64,000 nucleotides of DNA, taken from contig DYJA01000017.1 of NCBI GenBank assembly GCA_020723345.1, forward strand, positions 12,381-76,380, in the 5' to 3' direction. The position numbers and the translations under genes were made by a program. The notes beneath the pieces are model-generated. The model saw nothing but the letters and a program-made list of their open reading frames with translations. It had not been told where the DNA came from and searched no databases. Positions 1 to 9,066 of the stretch are shown here, piece after piece (position 1 is the stretch's first letter; each line of letters opens with the position of its first letter). The stretch comes from Candidatus Aquidulcis sp. (GTDB lineage: Bacteria; Chloroflexota; Anaerolineae; UBA4142).

Positions 1-99
1 ACATATCGAATTGTCTGAACCGTAGGACAAATTTGCAAATTTGTCCAACATATCGAATTGTCTGAACCGTAGGACAAATTTGTAAATTTGTCCTACATT
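1..99. repeat. Tandem copies of a palindromic repeat upstream of the aor gene
   Basis: A unit of about 47 bases occurs twice in a row, from 1 and from 48. Each copy carries a palindrome built on GGACAAATTTG and its complement. The first copy is perfect over 22 bases and the second has one central mismatch. A related form with GGGCAAATT arms lies at 2005-2053 after the gene. It resembles a dispersed bacterial palindromic repeat rather than an operator, because relatives also lie at gene ends. Confidence 0.8.
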
Positions 100-117
100 T
101 CCAAGGGAGGAAAAACT

Positions 118-1995
118 ATGATGAAAGGTGTTTGGCACAAGGTTTTGAAAGTTGACTTGTCGAAAGGCGAAAGTCACACCGAGAATGTGCCGGATGGAAT
201 CTATCAATATTTTATGGGAGGCAGCGGGCTGGTCGGGTACTATCTCTGGAAAGAATGTCGCGCCGGCACGGGACCCTTCGACCCGGAAAACCGGCTGATC
301 ATGGCAGCGGGTCCGCTGTCCGGTTCGCGGCAAAGCGGCGCGGCAAAGTGGACGGCGGGCGCGATCGGTCCGGCGATCAAGATGAACGTCGAATCGTCCG
401 CAACTGCTTCCTGGGGCATGGAGATGAAGGCGTGCGGGATCGACGCGATCGTGATTTCGGGCAAAGCCAAATCGCCGGTCTACATCAAAGTTTCCGACGA
501 CGGGGCAGAGATCAAGGACGCCGCGCACATTTGGGGCAAAGATGCGTACGCGGCGGAAGATATTATTCGCGCCGCCGAAGGCGACAAGTTCGAAGTCGCG
601 AGCACGGGAATCGCCGGAGAACGATTGGCGCGATATGCGAATGTGCAGACCGCGAAGAAATCGTACCTGGGTCGCTGCGGCTTGGGCGCGGTTATGGGAT
701 CGAAAAATCTGAAAGCGATCACCGTACACGGAACTCAGGAATGTGAGTATTACGATCAGGAAAAGATCAAGGAACTGAACAAAGCGCTCCACAAACGCAT
801 GTTGGATCAGCAATCGCTCAAACCCAAAGAGTTTCAGATCGCGTGGCTGGGCACCGCGATGGCGACCGCGCTGTTCGCGCCGCAAGGAAACTTGCCGGTG
901 AAGAACTATAGTCGGGCTGAATTTCCAGAAGGCGTTGCGAACCTGGGTGGCAGACCGTACGTCGAAAAACTCAACGCCAAACCGTGGCCCTGTCGCTATT
1001 GCGTGATCCAGTGTCACAACAAGTGTGAAGTGCTCGAGGGGCCCTATGCGTACAAAGGCAAGGGACCGGAGTACGAATCGTTTGCGATGATGGGATTCAA
1101 TCTCTTGGTCTCGAATCAAGAAGCCGTCGCATACGCGGGCGAGTTAGCCAACATCTATTCGCTGGACACGATCAGTCTCGGCGGCGTGCTGGCTTGGGCG
1201 ATGGAATCGTACGAAAAAGGCGTCCTCACCAAAGGAGATACGTACGGGATCGATCTGACGTGGGGCAACGCCGATGCGATGGTCGAGATGGTGAAAAAGA
1301 TCGGCGAGCGCACGCCGGGGCTGGGCTGGTGGCTCGGCGAAGGATGTCAAGCCGCTGCCGCGCACTACGGCAAAGGATCCGACGCGTGGGCGGTGGCGAT
1401 GAAGGGACAAGAAATTGCCGCGCACAACTGGCGCGCACAGTACATTAGCGCGCTGAATTATTGCACTGGCGTCGCGGCGGGTCCCAATCACGAACGCGGC
1501 AACAGTCAGCACATCTGGGTCGGTCATATCCTGCTGCCGGAGTGGGGCATCGATCACGTCGAAAACGCGGAACGTTGGTCGTGGGATAAAGCCGCGGAAC
1601 GCAACGCGAAATTCCACGATTACTGCAACGTGATCAACTCGGCAGTGCATTGCAAGTTCCAGGAATTTGCATCGTACAATCTCACCGATCTGCTGGGTGT
1701 GATTAACGCTGCGACCGGCATGGAATGGAGCCAGGAAGATTTGCGACAGTGCGGTGAGCGTATCACGACGCTCCAAAAAATTCTCAACATTCGCTACGGA
1801 TGGCAGAAGGCAGACGATTTCAGTTATCCAAAGCGATTCATGGAACCGGTCGATTCGGGACCGGCGGCGGGCAAGATACCGCTGGGTTTGGATCAAGCGA
1901 TTCTCGACTATTATGCCCATCGGCAGTGGGACAGCGAAGGCAAGCCGACGCCAGAACTGATCGCGCGTTTGGGTATGGAAGCGTACGCGGAATAA
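118..1995 (+). CDS. aor: Tungsten-dependent aldehyde:ferredoxin oxidoreductase
   Basis: The 625-residue product matches the usual length of the AOR family, which oxidises aldehydes to carboxylic acids with ferredoxin, using a tungsten-bispyranopterin and a 4Fe-4S cluster in the cytoplasm. The N-terminal MKGVWHKVLKVDLS and the following GGSGLVGYYL stretch are typical of the family. The cluster-binding pattern C292-x2-C295-x3-C299 is present, and Cys503 or Cys512 could supply the fourth ligand. AAGGGAGG at 103-110 lies seven bases before the ATG at 118, which sets this start. The ThiF/MoeB-like and ThiS/MoaD-like genes in the same run fit pterin cofactor assembly. The natural aldehyde cannot be told from sequence. 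Confidence 0.95.
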   Translation: MMKGVWHKVLKVDLSKGESHTENVPDGIYQYFMGGSGLVGYYLWKECRAGTGPFDPENRLIMAAGPLSGSRQSGAAKWTAGAIGPAIKMNVESSATASWGMEMKACGIDAIVISGKAKSPVYIKVSDDGAEIKDAAHIWGKDAYAAEDIIRAAEGDKFEVASTGIAGERLARYANVQTAKKSYLGRCGLGAVMGSKNLKAITVHGTQECEYYDQEKIKELNKALHKRMLDQQSLKPKEFQIAWLGTAMATALFAPQGNLPVKNYSRAEFPEGVANLGGRPYVEKLNAKPWPCRYCVIQCHNKCEVLEGPYAYKGKGPEYESFAMMGFNLLVSNQEAVAYAGELANIYSLDTISLGGVLAWAMESYEKGVLTKGDTYGIDLTWGNADAMVEMVKKIGERTPGLGWWLGEGCQAAAAHYGKGSDAWAVAMKGQEIAAHNWRAQYISALNYCTGVAAGPNHERGNSQHIWVGHILLPEWGIDHVENAERWSWDKAAERNAKFHDYCNVINSAVHCKFQEFASYNLTDLLGVINAATGMEWSQEDLRQCGERITTLQKILNIRYGWQKADDFSYPKRFMEPVDSGPAAGKIPLGLDQAILDYYAHRQWDSEGKPTPELIARLGMEAYAE

Positions 1996-2004
1996 TTCTT
2001 TGCA

Positions 2005-2053
2005 CCGTAACGCAAGTTTTCAACTTGCGGGGCAAATTGGAAATTTGCCCTAC
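2005..2053. repeat. Palindromic repeat between aor and panB
   Basis: GGGCAAATT and AAATTTGCCC form a near-perfect palindrome at about 2032-2052, preceded by a smaller one built on CGCAAGTT and AACTTGCG. It resembles the tandem repeat at the left edge. It fills most of the gap between the two genes, so the panB ribosome-binding region lies just after it. Confidence 0.65.
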
Positions 2054-2072
2054 ACTTCAAGGGGGCTTTTTC

Positions 2073-2924
2073 GTGGCAAAAACGAAATTGATGCTACACG
2101 ATTTCTATCGGATGAAACAAGCCGGAGAAAAAATCTGCTGGCTTACGTCGTACGATTATCCCACCGCGCAGTTTGCCGAAGCGGCGGGTATGGACATGAT
2201 CCTGGTCGGCGATTCGCTCGGCATGTGTGTGTACGGCTATGCGGGCACGGTGCCGGTGACGATGGATCAGTGCATCGTCCATTGCGAAGCGGTGCGCCGC
2301 GGCGCGCCGAATACGTTTGTCATCGGCGATATGCCGTTTCTCAGTTACCAGGTTTCGGTCGAGGACGCCGTCCGTAACGCCGGGCGCTTTCTCAAAGAAG
2401 CGGGGATGGACGCGATCAAACTGGAAGGCGGCGTGCGCGTCGCGCGTCAGATCGAAGCGATCACGAATGCGGGCATCGTCGTCATCGGACACATCGGGCT
2501 GACGCCGCAAAGTTCCGGGCAACTCGGCGGGCACAAGGCGCAGGGACGCACCGCCGACAGCGCGCAACTCGTCGTAGAAGACGCGCTCGCCGTCGAACAA
2601 GCCGGCGCGAAAATGCTGCTGGTCGAAGCGGTGCCGCCGGAAGTGACCGCATACATCGCGCAAACGCTTTCGATCCCGGTTCTCTCGATTGGCGCGGGTC
2701 CGCGTTGTGACGGGCAATTGTTGATCGTCAGCGATCTGATCGGACAGTTTCAGGCGTTCACGCCCAAGTTCGTCAAGAAATATTGCAACGTCGCACAAGT
2801 GATCACGAACGCGATGAAAGCGTACTGCGACGACGTGCGCGCGGACAAGTTCCCCGGCGAAGAACACTGCTATCGAATGCTCGAAGGCGAGCATGACAAG
2901 TTTGCGGCGCGGATGAAAAAGTGA
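2073..2924 (+). CDS. panB: 3-methyl-2-oxobutanoate hydroxymethyltransferase (PanB family)
   Basis: PanB transfers a one-carbon unit from methylene-tetrahydrofolate to ketoisovalerate, giving ketopantoate for pantothenate and CoA synthesis. The 283-residue product shows the family signatures in order: TSYDYPTAQFA, VGDSLGM (metal Asp), VRRGAP, GDMPFLSY (second metal Asp), KLEGG (metal Glu), GHIGLTPQS and LLVEAVP (catalytic Glu), then GIGAG-like SIGAGPRCDGQ. The start is the GTG at 2073 after a G-rich Shine-Dalgarno stretch; the frame stays open farther upstream but crosses the aor end. It overlaps or abuts the next gene. No panC or panD is nearby, so it may serve the aor operon rather than a pantothenate operon, which is inference. 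Confidence 0.92.
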   Translation: MAKTKLMLHDFYRMKQAGEKICWLTSYDYPTAQFAEAAGMDMILVGDSLGMCVYGYAGTVPVTMDQCIVHCEAVRRGAPNTFVIGDMPFLSYQVSVEDAVRNAGRFLKEAGMDAIKLEGGVRVARQIEAITNAGIVVIGHIGLTPQSSGQLGGHKAQGRTADSAQLVVEDALAVEQAGAKMLLVEAVPPEVTAYIAQTLSIPVLSIGAGPRCDGQLLIVSDLIGQFQAFTPKFVKKYCNVAQVITNAMKAYCDDVRADKFPGEEHCYRMLEGEHDKFAARMKK

Positions 2925-2938
2925 TAAGGAAAAACTCG

Positions 2939-4195
2939 ATGGAAAATTTGCGCGATAGTTTACGTATCCAAGCAGAACGTCTTGCCGAAGTGAACGCGAT
3001 TCTCACCGATCCGAAAAATGAATCGGTCAACCGGCTGTTAGAAATCGTAGAGCGGCACGGCGGACCGCAGGCGATCAACGCGCGTGCCGCCGACGCGCGC
3101 AAGCCGGAATATCTCATGGCGCGGCTGAAAGAAATGCAATCGCACTATGCGACTGATCTGGAATGGCTCGCCGCGCAACGCGATGACGGCACATTCGTTT
3201 CGATGTCTGATTATTGCCGGCAGCGCGGAATCGATCCTGCCGCGATCAACACGAAAAACGCGGTGACGTTGGAAATCAGCGCGCTGCAATATTTTCCCTG
3301 GTTGATCGCCGAAGCCAAGCAGGCGATTGAAAAACGCGAACTGATGCCCGGTCGCTACATCCGCGTGCGAAACATGAAAGAGCAGCGCGAAGACAATGGC
3401 GATATTCTCGCAACCGCGCTCGCGATGCAGATCGTCGGCGCGACGTACGTGGAAACGCTCGACACCAAGGGGACGGACGGCAGCAACGTTCACCTGGGAG
3501 GACCGGACACGATCACCGGCTATTTTGGTGGAGTTGGTCAGCCGAATGACTATCCGTACAAATGGGTGGATGAATTTCTTTATCACTACACCACCTACGG
3601 CGTGCGTCAAGTCCTCAACATCAACCCCGGCACCGTGCTCGCCGGATACTTGCTCTACAAGTTGGGTGTGGATATCGAGTTCAAAATTTCGGTGTTCATG
3701 GGCAACGATAATCCGCTTTCGGTGTTATGGACTTTGCTGACCGCCAAACTTTTTTCGCGGCAAGACGACACGACGAGTCTCATCGGATTCAATCTCTCCA
3801 ACTCAGTCAACAACGATACGATCATCGAGTCTGCGAAACTACGCCACGCGCTCGGTTTGGAAGACAAGGTGCGTTTCGAGCATCACATCACGGAAACTTG
3901 GAAATCGATCGTGCGGCAGCCGTACAATCGCCGCGACGAATTGGTGGAACTGGCAAAGGTCGTGCCGAACATTTCGGCGAAGCACGAAGGCGGCGAAGTC
4001 GAAATCGAAAAACGTCGAGACCATCCATCAGACATCCTCGATTACTTTGCTGCCAAAGCCGACGTCGAAGCAAAAGGATTGATGCCGGCGCTGCTGCGAA
4101 ATTACCTGGACAAACACGATTCGGTGAATTTGACGGCGGACGCGTTGGTGCGCGCGGGAATCGGAGTGGTTGCGGCGAGCAACTTGCGCAAATGA
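2939..4195 (+). CDS. Conserved-looking protein of unknown function in the aor operon
   Basis: I do not recognise the 418-residue family. The N-terminal third is helical and charged. The middle has glycine-rich turns and short hydrophobic strands (ATYVETLDTKGTDGSN, GYFGGVGQPNDYPYKW, LNINPGTVLAGYLL, IEFKISVFMGNDN) that suggest an alpha/beta or barrel enzyme. It has no signal peptide or membrane segment. The ATG at 2939 follows AAGGA at good spacing; a GTG at 2921 overlapping the panB stop is an alternative. The next gene starts within its stop codon (ATGA), so expression is probably coupled. Its place between panB and the ThiF-like gene suggests a cytoplasmic role in the AOR pathway or its cofactor. 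Confidence 0.85.
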   Translation: MENLRDSLRIQAERLAEVNAILTDPKNESVNRLLEIVERHGGPQAINARAADARKPEYLMARLKEMQSHYATDLEWLAAQRDDGTFVSMSDYCRQRGIDPAAINTKNAVTLEISALQYFPWLIAEAKQAIEKRELMPGRYIRVRNMKEQREDNGDILATALAMQIVGATYVETLDTKGTDGSNVHLGGPDTITGYFGGVGQPNDYPYKWVDEFLYHYTTYGVRQVLNINPGTVLAGYLLYKLGVDIEFKISVFMGNDNPLSVLWTLLTAKLFSRQDDTTSLIGFNLSNSVNNDTIIESAKLRHALGLEDKVRFEHHITETWKSIVRQPYNRRDELVELAKVVPNISAKHEGGEVEIEKRRDHPSDILDYFAAKADVEAKGLMPALLRNYLDKHDSVNLTADALVRAGIGVVAASNLRK

Positions 4196-4956
4196 TGAAC
4201 GATCCGAACGACCGCTACAAAAAGCAGATCATTTTTCACGGTCTCGGTGCCGAGGGGCAAGCGCGATTGCGCGCGTCGTCGGTGTTGATCGCCGGGGTCG
4301 GCGCGCTCGGCAGTATGCTGGGGCACCTGCTCGTTCGCGCGGGCGTCGGGCGTGTGCGTCTGGTTGATCGCGATCGCGTGGAACTGGGGAACTTGCACCG
4401 CCAGATTCTTTTCGACGAAGAGGATGTGGCGCAGAACGTGTTCAAAGCGCAAGCCGCGGGGCGCAAGTTGCGAATGACGAACAGTCAGGTTCAGATTCAA
4501 GCCGAAGTGCTCGAGATTTCGCAGAGCAACATCGATCAATTGATGGCGGATGTCGATCTAACGCTCGACGCGCTGGACAATATCCCGACCCGGCTTGTCA
4601 TCAACGACGCCGCGCTTCGGTTGCGTAAGCCGTGGATCCATTGCGGCGTGCTCGGCAGTCGCGGCAACGTGGCGCTGATGATCCCAGGACGCACGCCTTG
4701 TCTGCGTTGTCTCTTTCCAAATGTCCAACCCAGCGATAACATTCCTTGGATTGATACTATTGGAATTCTTGGAACGATTCCGGCGTTTGCTGCGACGCTT
4801 GCTGCCAACGAGGCGCTCAAGTTTCTATCCGGCAACCACGCCGCCCTCGCGCCGGGAATGATCCAATTCGATCTCTGGAGCAACGAGTTTGAGATCATTC
4901 CCTTGCAGGGTCCAGCGCAGGATTGTGTCTGCGTTCGGATGACAAGTGCTGTGTAA
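4192..4956 (+). CDS. ThiF/MoeB/HesA-type adenylyltransferase (E1-like)
   Basis: The 254-residue protein is an E1-like enzyme that adenylates the C-terminal glycine of a ubiquitin-like sulfur carrier. The nucleotide-binding GAGALGS-type motif appears as GVGALGSMLGHLLVRAGVG, followed by LVDRDRVELGNLHRQ, the core of the family. DALDNIPTR matches the conserved Asp region. A zinc site is likely from CLRC and CVC near the C terminus. It starts at the ATG at 4192, overlapping the previous stop. The carrier gene at 5036 lies just downstream, giving an E1 and substrate pair. With an AOR in the run, molybdopterin or tungstopterin sulfur transfer is likelier than thiamine synthesis. Confidence 0.9.
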   Translation: MMNDPNDRYKKQIIFHGLGAEGQARLRASSVLIAGVGALGSMLGHLLVRAGVGRVRLVDRDRVELGNLHRQILFDEEDVAQNVFKAQAAGRKLRMTNSQVQIQAEVLEISQSNIDQLMADVDLTLDALDNIPTRLVINDAALRLRKPWIHCGVLGSRGNVALMIPGRTPCLRCLFPNVQPSDNIPWIDTIGILGTIPAFAATLAANEALKFLSGNHAALAPGMIQFDLWSNEFEIIPLQGPAQDCVCVRMTSAV

Positions 4957-4964
4957 TCCGTGAT

Positions 4965-5025
4965 GCGTGAGACTGAACACCGAACACTGAATACTGTTCA
5001 CTGCTCACTGTTCACTGTTTTTGGG
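4965..5025. repeat. CACTGTTCACTG-type repeat in the gap before the sulfur carrier gene
   Basis: The gap holds repeated CACTG/TTCACTG words ending in a T run. The reverse-complement words CAGTGAACAG occur at 28913-28940 and inside the hybrid kinase gene at 29843-29913. The T run could help terminate transcription, but no clear hairpin sits directly before it. Confidence 0.55.
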
Positions 5026-5035
5026 GAGAGAGGAT

Positions 5036-5281
5036 ATGCGAGTTCTCATCGGATCACCGGGGTGCGAATTTTTAGCGGGCGCGCGGCTGTCTGATCTTGT
5101 CGCGGCGTACGAGGAAAAACTCGCGGATGATCCCATGATCAAAACGCTCAAAGAAAAAACCGGCAAGAGTCACCTGGTCTTTATCGTCAATGGCGTGGTG
5201 ATCAAACCGGAGATGTTCGATCAGATCCGCTTGCAAACTGGGGATGACGTGCGGATTCAACATCCGTATTTTGGCGGCTGA
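5036..5281 (+). CDS. ThiS/MoaD-like sulfur carrier protein
   Basis: This 81-residue beta-grasp protein ends in Phe-Gly-Gly, the diglycine tail that E1-like enzymes adenylate and convert to a thiocarboxylate. The core HLVFIVNGVVIKPEMF and the ending GDDVRIQHPYFGG fit a MoaD/ThiS fold in which the last strand precedes the tail. The ATG at 5036 follows GAGAGAGGA at proper spacing. It is the probable partner of the ThiF/MoeB-like enzyme at 4192 and closes the aor operon. It ends against the convergent HEAT-repeat gene. Whether it belongs to pterin or thiamine sulfur transfer is inferred only from the neighbouring AOR. Confidence 0.85.
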   Translation: MRVLIGSPGCEFLAGARLSDLVAAYEEKLADDPMIKTLKEKTGKSHLVFIVNGVVIKPEMFDQIRLQTGDDVRIQHPYFGG

Positions 5282-6244
5282 TTATTTTTCTTCCGGCGTC
5301 AGATCGAATAGCAGAAATTCCTCATTGTCGTTGAATTCGAGTTCCTGCAGCGCTTCGTCGGCGAGCGCGCTCAATACCTCATCGACCGACGCGGCGGCAT
5401 CGATGAGCGCGCGTTTTGCCAACTTCCCCCCAACCTGACCGAGCGCGGTGATTGCCGCGCTTTGCACTTGGCGATCCGGATCGTCGAGCAGTTCGATCAA
5501 CGCTTCGGTTGCATCGCGATTTCCCAATTCGCCGGTCGCGCGCGCGGCTTGAAACCGCATCCGCGCGTCCGGCGATTGCAATTCATTCGCGACGATCGCG
5601 CGCCAGTGCTTGTCTGCGCTGCGCCCCATCGCGGCGACCGCGCTCGCGCACATTTCCGGCGCGGCATCGTCGTACGCCGTCGTGATCACCTCGCGCACGA
5701 CTTCGTCGCTCCAATACCCCAGCGCTTCGACCGCGCGACAGCGCACGGTGAGGTCTTCGCCGAGATCGCGCGTCGCCGTGAGCAGCGCGTCGCCTATCAC
5801 TTCGGCTTGACCGTTCGCCAGGCGTCCATATTCCGCCAGCAAGAGAAAGCGTCCGAGCGCGTCCGCCGCCGCGGCGCGCACACTCGCGTCCGGATCGGCG
5901 CGCAGAAACGCGGCAAAGCGTTTGACGAGCGCGGGGTCTTCGTCCTCCCATAATCCTTCGACGCCGTTCGCGCGCACGGACGTGTCGTCGTCGCCGAGCA
6001 GATGACGGAAGAGCGCGTTGTAGTCGAGTTCGATATTTTGCTCCGCGAGTTCGACCAGCATCTGCGCGGTGCGGCGGCGGCGTTCGACCGGCAGGGCGCG
6101 CCACGTTCGCGCGAACGCGGCGACTTGGGATTTGTCGGTATTCGAAAGCGCGCTCAACGCTTCGGCAGAGAGCGCGGCATGATCGTCTTGCAGATGTTTG
6201 AGCGCGTCTTTGAAATTCCAAACGACGCGTTTACGACGGACCAT
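5282..6244 (-). CDS. HEAT-repeat protein
   Basis: The 320-residue protein is made of helical repeats of about 30 residues with the HEAT/PBS-lyase pattern, for example DPDASVRAAAADALGRF, DLTVRCRAVEALGYW, DARMRFQAARATGELGN and DRQVQSAAITALGQVG. The C terminus is acidic. Such proteins form curved scaffolds for protein contacts, so no enzyme function is claimed. It has no signal peptide. Its 3' end abuts the sulfur carrier gene and it lies 62 bases downstream of the antiporter gene on the same strand, so the two may be co-transcribed. Confidence 0.88.
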   Translation of the reverse strand: MVRRKRVVWNFKDALKHLQDDHAALSAEALSALSNTDKSQVAAFARTWRALPVERRRRTAQMLVELAEQNIELDYNALFRHLLGDDDTSVRANGVEGLWEDEDPALVKRFAAFLRADPDASVRAAAADALGRFLLLAEYGRLANGQAEVIGDALLTATRDLGEDLTVRCRAVEALGYWSDEVVREVITTAYDDAAPEMCASAVAAMGRSADKHWRAIVANELQSPDARMRFQAARATGELGNRDATEALIELLDDPDRQVQSAAITALGQVGGKLAKRALIDAAASVDEVLSALADEALQELEFNDNEEFLLFDLTPEEK

Positions 6245-6306
6245 CGTTCATTCACTCCTGCGCGCATTATACCACAAGCGCGCGCCGCGACGCAACGAAT
6301 TTTGCT

Positions 6307-7497
6307 TTACGTATCGTCGATAAATCTCGCTGGCGATTCCGCTGGCTGCGCGTCGGCGAACAGCGCGCCCAGCGCCGGCGGCGCGATGATCGAGGTGAGC
6401 AAGCACATCGCAATGATGATGGCGTATGTCCTCCCCGAAAAAATGGCTGCCTCTAAACCGAGACTCGCCACGATAATCCCCACTTCTCCGCGCGGCACCA
6501 TGCCCACTCCGACGATGAACGCCGATTTTCGACCTAACGACCATGCGCCCAAGCCACAGCCGAAAAATTTTCCTGCAATTGCCAAAACGGTCACGACTAA
6601 AAGTGTGCCCAGCGCGGACGCGTCGCCCAGTTCAGCGAGATTGATCTTCGCGCCGGTGACGACAAAGAAGAACGGAACCAGAAACGTCATAATCGGGCGC
6701 AATTGGATTTCCAAGGTATGCTGTTGTTCAGTTTCGGCGGCGACCATGCCTGCCAAAAACGCGCCGATGATCGCGGCTAGACCGAAATAGGATGATGCAA
6801 CAGCCAAGCCAAGACACAGCGCGAGCGAGATGGAGAGGGGCGAAAGCGGGTTGATCGGCACTTCGAGCAGAGGCGATGTGCGGCGCATGACGCGCGTCCC
6901 GACGAACATGATCACCAAGACAAAGCCGATGGCTTGACCGAGGATGAGCAAGAGATGCACGACGTTCACACTGCCGCCGCTTTGCAACGAGGTGACAACT
7001 CCCAGCAAGAGCATTGCCAAAATATCGTCGATTACGGCGGCGCCCAAGATCACGCGGCTGGCGGTATGATTGAGCACACCCAGGTCTTGCAGGACGCGCG
7101 CGGCGATGCCCGCCGAAGTGGCGACGAATGCCGCGGCAATGAACATCGTTTTCGGTGTGTTGTAACCCTTGCTGATCGCCCACGCCGCGCCTAGCGCAAA
7201 AGGAAGGATCACACCCAGAATGCCCACCGTTGTGGCAACCCGTCCAACCTTTTTCAATTCGTCCACGCGCGTTTCCAGCCCCACCGAGAAAAGCAACAAC
7301 ACCGCGCCGATTTCCGCCAGCACTTCCAACGGCTCCGTGATTTTGATCCATCCCAATACCGATGAGCCGATGACGACACCGGCAGAGATTTCGCCGACCA
7401 CCGCCGGGAATTTGAGTCGCTGCACGATCTCGGCGCCAATCTGCGCGGCGATATAGATTACGAATAATTCGAGTAAAGTTTCCGTGGCGTGGTCCAT
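6307..7497 (-). CDS. CPA2-family cation/proton antiporter (NapA/KefB-like)
   Basis: The 396-residue protein is almost entirely hydrophobic, with about 12-13 membrane helices. FPAVVGEISAGVVIGSSVLG and LLFSVGLETRVDELKKVG are the classic N-terminal motifs of monovalent cation:proton antiporters. GAAVIDDILAMLLLG holds the paired Asp-Asp that marks electrogenic Na+/H+ exchangers of the NapA type. GMVPRGEVGIIVA matches the conserved C-terminal region. There is no TrkA-N or TrkA-C domain, which argues against a Kef potassium channel. It would sit in the cytoplasmic membrane and exchange Na+ for H+. The start was taken as the first in-frame ATG. Confidence 0.9.
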   Translation of the reverse strand: MDHATETLLELFVIYIAAQIGAEIVQRLKFPAVVGEISAGVVIGSSVLGWIKITEPLEVLAEIGAVLLLFSVGLETRVDELKKVGRVATTVGILGVILPFALGAAWAISKGYNTPKTMFIAAAFVATSAGIAARVLQDLGVLNHTASRVILGAAVIDDILAMLLLGVVTSLQSGGSVNVVHLLLILGQAIGFVLVIMFVGTRVMRRTSPLLEVPINPLSPLSISLALCLGLAVASSYFGLAAIIGAFLAGMVAAETEQQHTLEIQLRPIMTFLVPFFFVVTGAKINLAELGDASALGTLLVVTVLAIAGKFFGCGLGAWSLGRKSAFIVGVGMVPRGEVGIIVASLGLEAAIFSGRTYAIIIAMCLLTSIIAPPALGALFADAQPAESPARFIDDT

Positions 7498-7717
7498 TGC
7501 AATCCTCGCGCGGTGTGATTATAACGCGATCATAACGGTCGCGCAAGCGGATCATAGATTGATCTAGGGCAATCGCATTTGGAGCAATTTTGTTCCCAAA
7601 GTGGGATGTCATCCCATTGCTCGTGTCAGTCACCTGACGAATTGCTTGCCAAGTGGTGATCCAGTGGAACAAAAATCCCCAAAATTCGTGCCATGCAATC
7701 GCCCTGAACTAGCACGG

Positions 7718-7746
7718 TTGACCCCCAGCGCGATTCCGGTTACAAT
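7718..7746 (+). promoter_or_regulatory. Sigma-70-type promoter of the sensor kinase gene
   Basis: TTGACC at 7718-7723 and TACAAT at 7741-7746 are separated by exactly 17 bases. Transcription would begin near 7753, only about nine bases before the GTG at 7762, so the message would be almost leaderless if that start is used. Confidence 0.7.
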
Positions 7747-7761
7747 ACATCTGGGTAACCG

Positions 7762-9066
7762 GTGTGGGGGTTGAATGTCAACAACCGATTCGCCGAGTCG
7801 ATGCCCAGACGCAAAATGGAACCTCGATCGACAACCTTGCCCCAATGGATCGCCAAATTTGCCGCGCCGCGTACAATCGCCGCGAAGATCAAACGCGGCA
7901 TCCTCACAGGTCTGCTCGCGCTGCAAGATCGTGTTAACGCGCTCGTCAACCGCACGCGCGGCTTGCCCCCGGAACAAGGCGCGTTCGCCACCCTCTTTTA
8001 CGCCAGTCCCGTCGCGATTTGTGTTTGCAGACTGGACGATGGACGCATCGCGAATGTGAACGATAGTTTCTTGCGGATGACCGGCTACACCAAAGCCGAA
8101 GTGAGCGGACGAACCTGGCGCGAACTTGGCTTGTGGCGAGACCCAGACGACGATACCCGGATGCGGCGCGCGCTGGCGGAAAGCGGCGCGCTGAGTGACA
8201 TCGAAATCGCGTATCGTCCCAAACACGGCGAGGTGCATCACGCGCTTTTGTCGGTCGAGCAGTTGGATTGGCGCGGCGAGCGCGGCTTTTTGATGTTATG
8301 CTACGACATCACCGAACGCAAGCGCGCGGAAGAAAGACAGCGATGGCTGTTGAGCCAGGTGCGCGCCAGCCGCGAACGACTGCAAGCCCTGTCCAAGCGA
8401 TTGTTGGACGTGCAAGAAAACGAACGCCGTCATCTCGCGCGCGAATTGCACGACGAGATCGGACAGACGCTCACGGGATTGCGATTCGTATTGCAAGCCG
8501 CGGCGCGCGCCACGACGGACAATCTCCCGGCGCATCTCGACGAAGCGCAGACGCTGGTGAACGAATTGATCACGCGTGTCCGCAACCTGTCGCTCGAACT
8601 GCGCCCGGCGATGCTGGACGATCTGGGACTGTTGCCCGCGTTGTTGTGGCTGATCGAACGGTACAGCGCGCAGACGCAAATCCACATCGATTTTGGTCAC
8701 AGTGGATTGGAAAGACGCTTTCCGGCGGAAATCGAAACTGCCGCGTATCGAATTGTCCAGGAAGCCCTGACCAACATCGCGCGTCACGCGCACGAGGACG
8801 AAGCCGCCATTCGATTGTGGGTTGACGAAGACGTACTGCATTTGCAGGTTGAAGATTGGGGCGCGGGGTTCGATGTCAATGCGGCGTTGGAAGCGAATCG
8901 CAGCAGCGGCTTGAGCGGAATGCGCGAACGCGCGGGCTCGCTCGGCGGTCGCTTGCGAATCGAATCGGTGCAGGGAGTTGGCACACGCGTGGAAGGCGAA
9001 TTTCCGCTGAACGGAAAGCATTTGGAAAGGAGAGAACGTGAGCGCAACGATTCTACTCGTCGATGA
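7762..9066 (+). CDS. PAS-domain sensor histidine kinase of the NarL/DegS type
   Basis: The 434-residue kinase has an N-terminal helical region, a PAS domain at about 75-190 (YASPVAICVCRLDDGRIANVN through MLCYDITERKRAEE), a coiled linker, and a HisKA_3 domain whose phosphorylated His lies in RRHLARELHDEIGQ. The ATPase domain has EALTNIARHA and VEDWGAGFD, and ends with GLSGMRERAGSLGG, typical of this class. No membrane helix is evident, so it probably senses a cytoplasmic signal. It overlaps the response regulator gene by 29 bases. The start is uncertain: GTG 7762 lacks a clear ribosome site, and ATG 7801 or 7816 are alternatives. Confidence 0.9.
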   Translation: MWGLNVNNRFAESMPRRKMEPRSTTLPQWIAKFAAPRTIAAKIKRGILTGLLALQDRVNALVNRTRGLPPEQGAFATLFYASPVAICVCRLDDGRIANVNDSFLRMTGYTKAEVSGRTWRELGLWRDPDDDTRMRRALAESGALSDIEIAYRPKHGEVHHALLSVEQLDWRGERGFLMLCYDITERKRAEERQRWLLSQVRASRERLQALSKRLLDVQENERRHLARELHDEIGQTLTGLRFVLQAAARATTDNLPAHLDEAQTLVNELITRVRNLSLELRPAMLDDLGLLPALLWLIERYSAQTQIHIDFGHSGLERRFPAEIETAAYRIVQEALTNIARHAHEDEAAIRLWVDEDVLHLQVEDWGAGFDVNAALEANRSSGLSGMRERAGSLGGRLRIESVQGVGTRVEGEFPLNGKHLERRERERNDSTRR

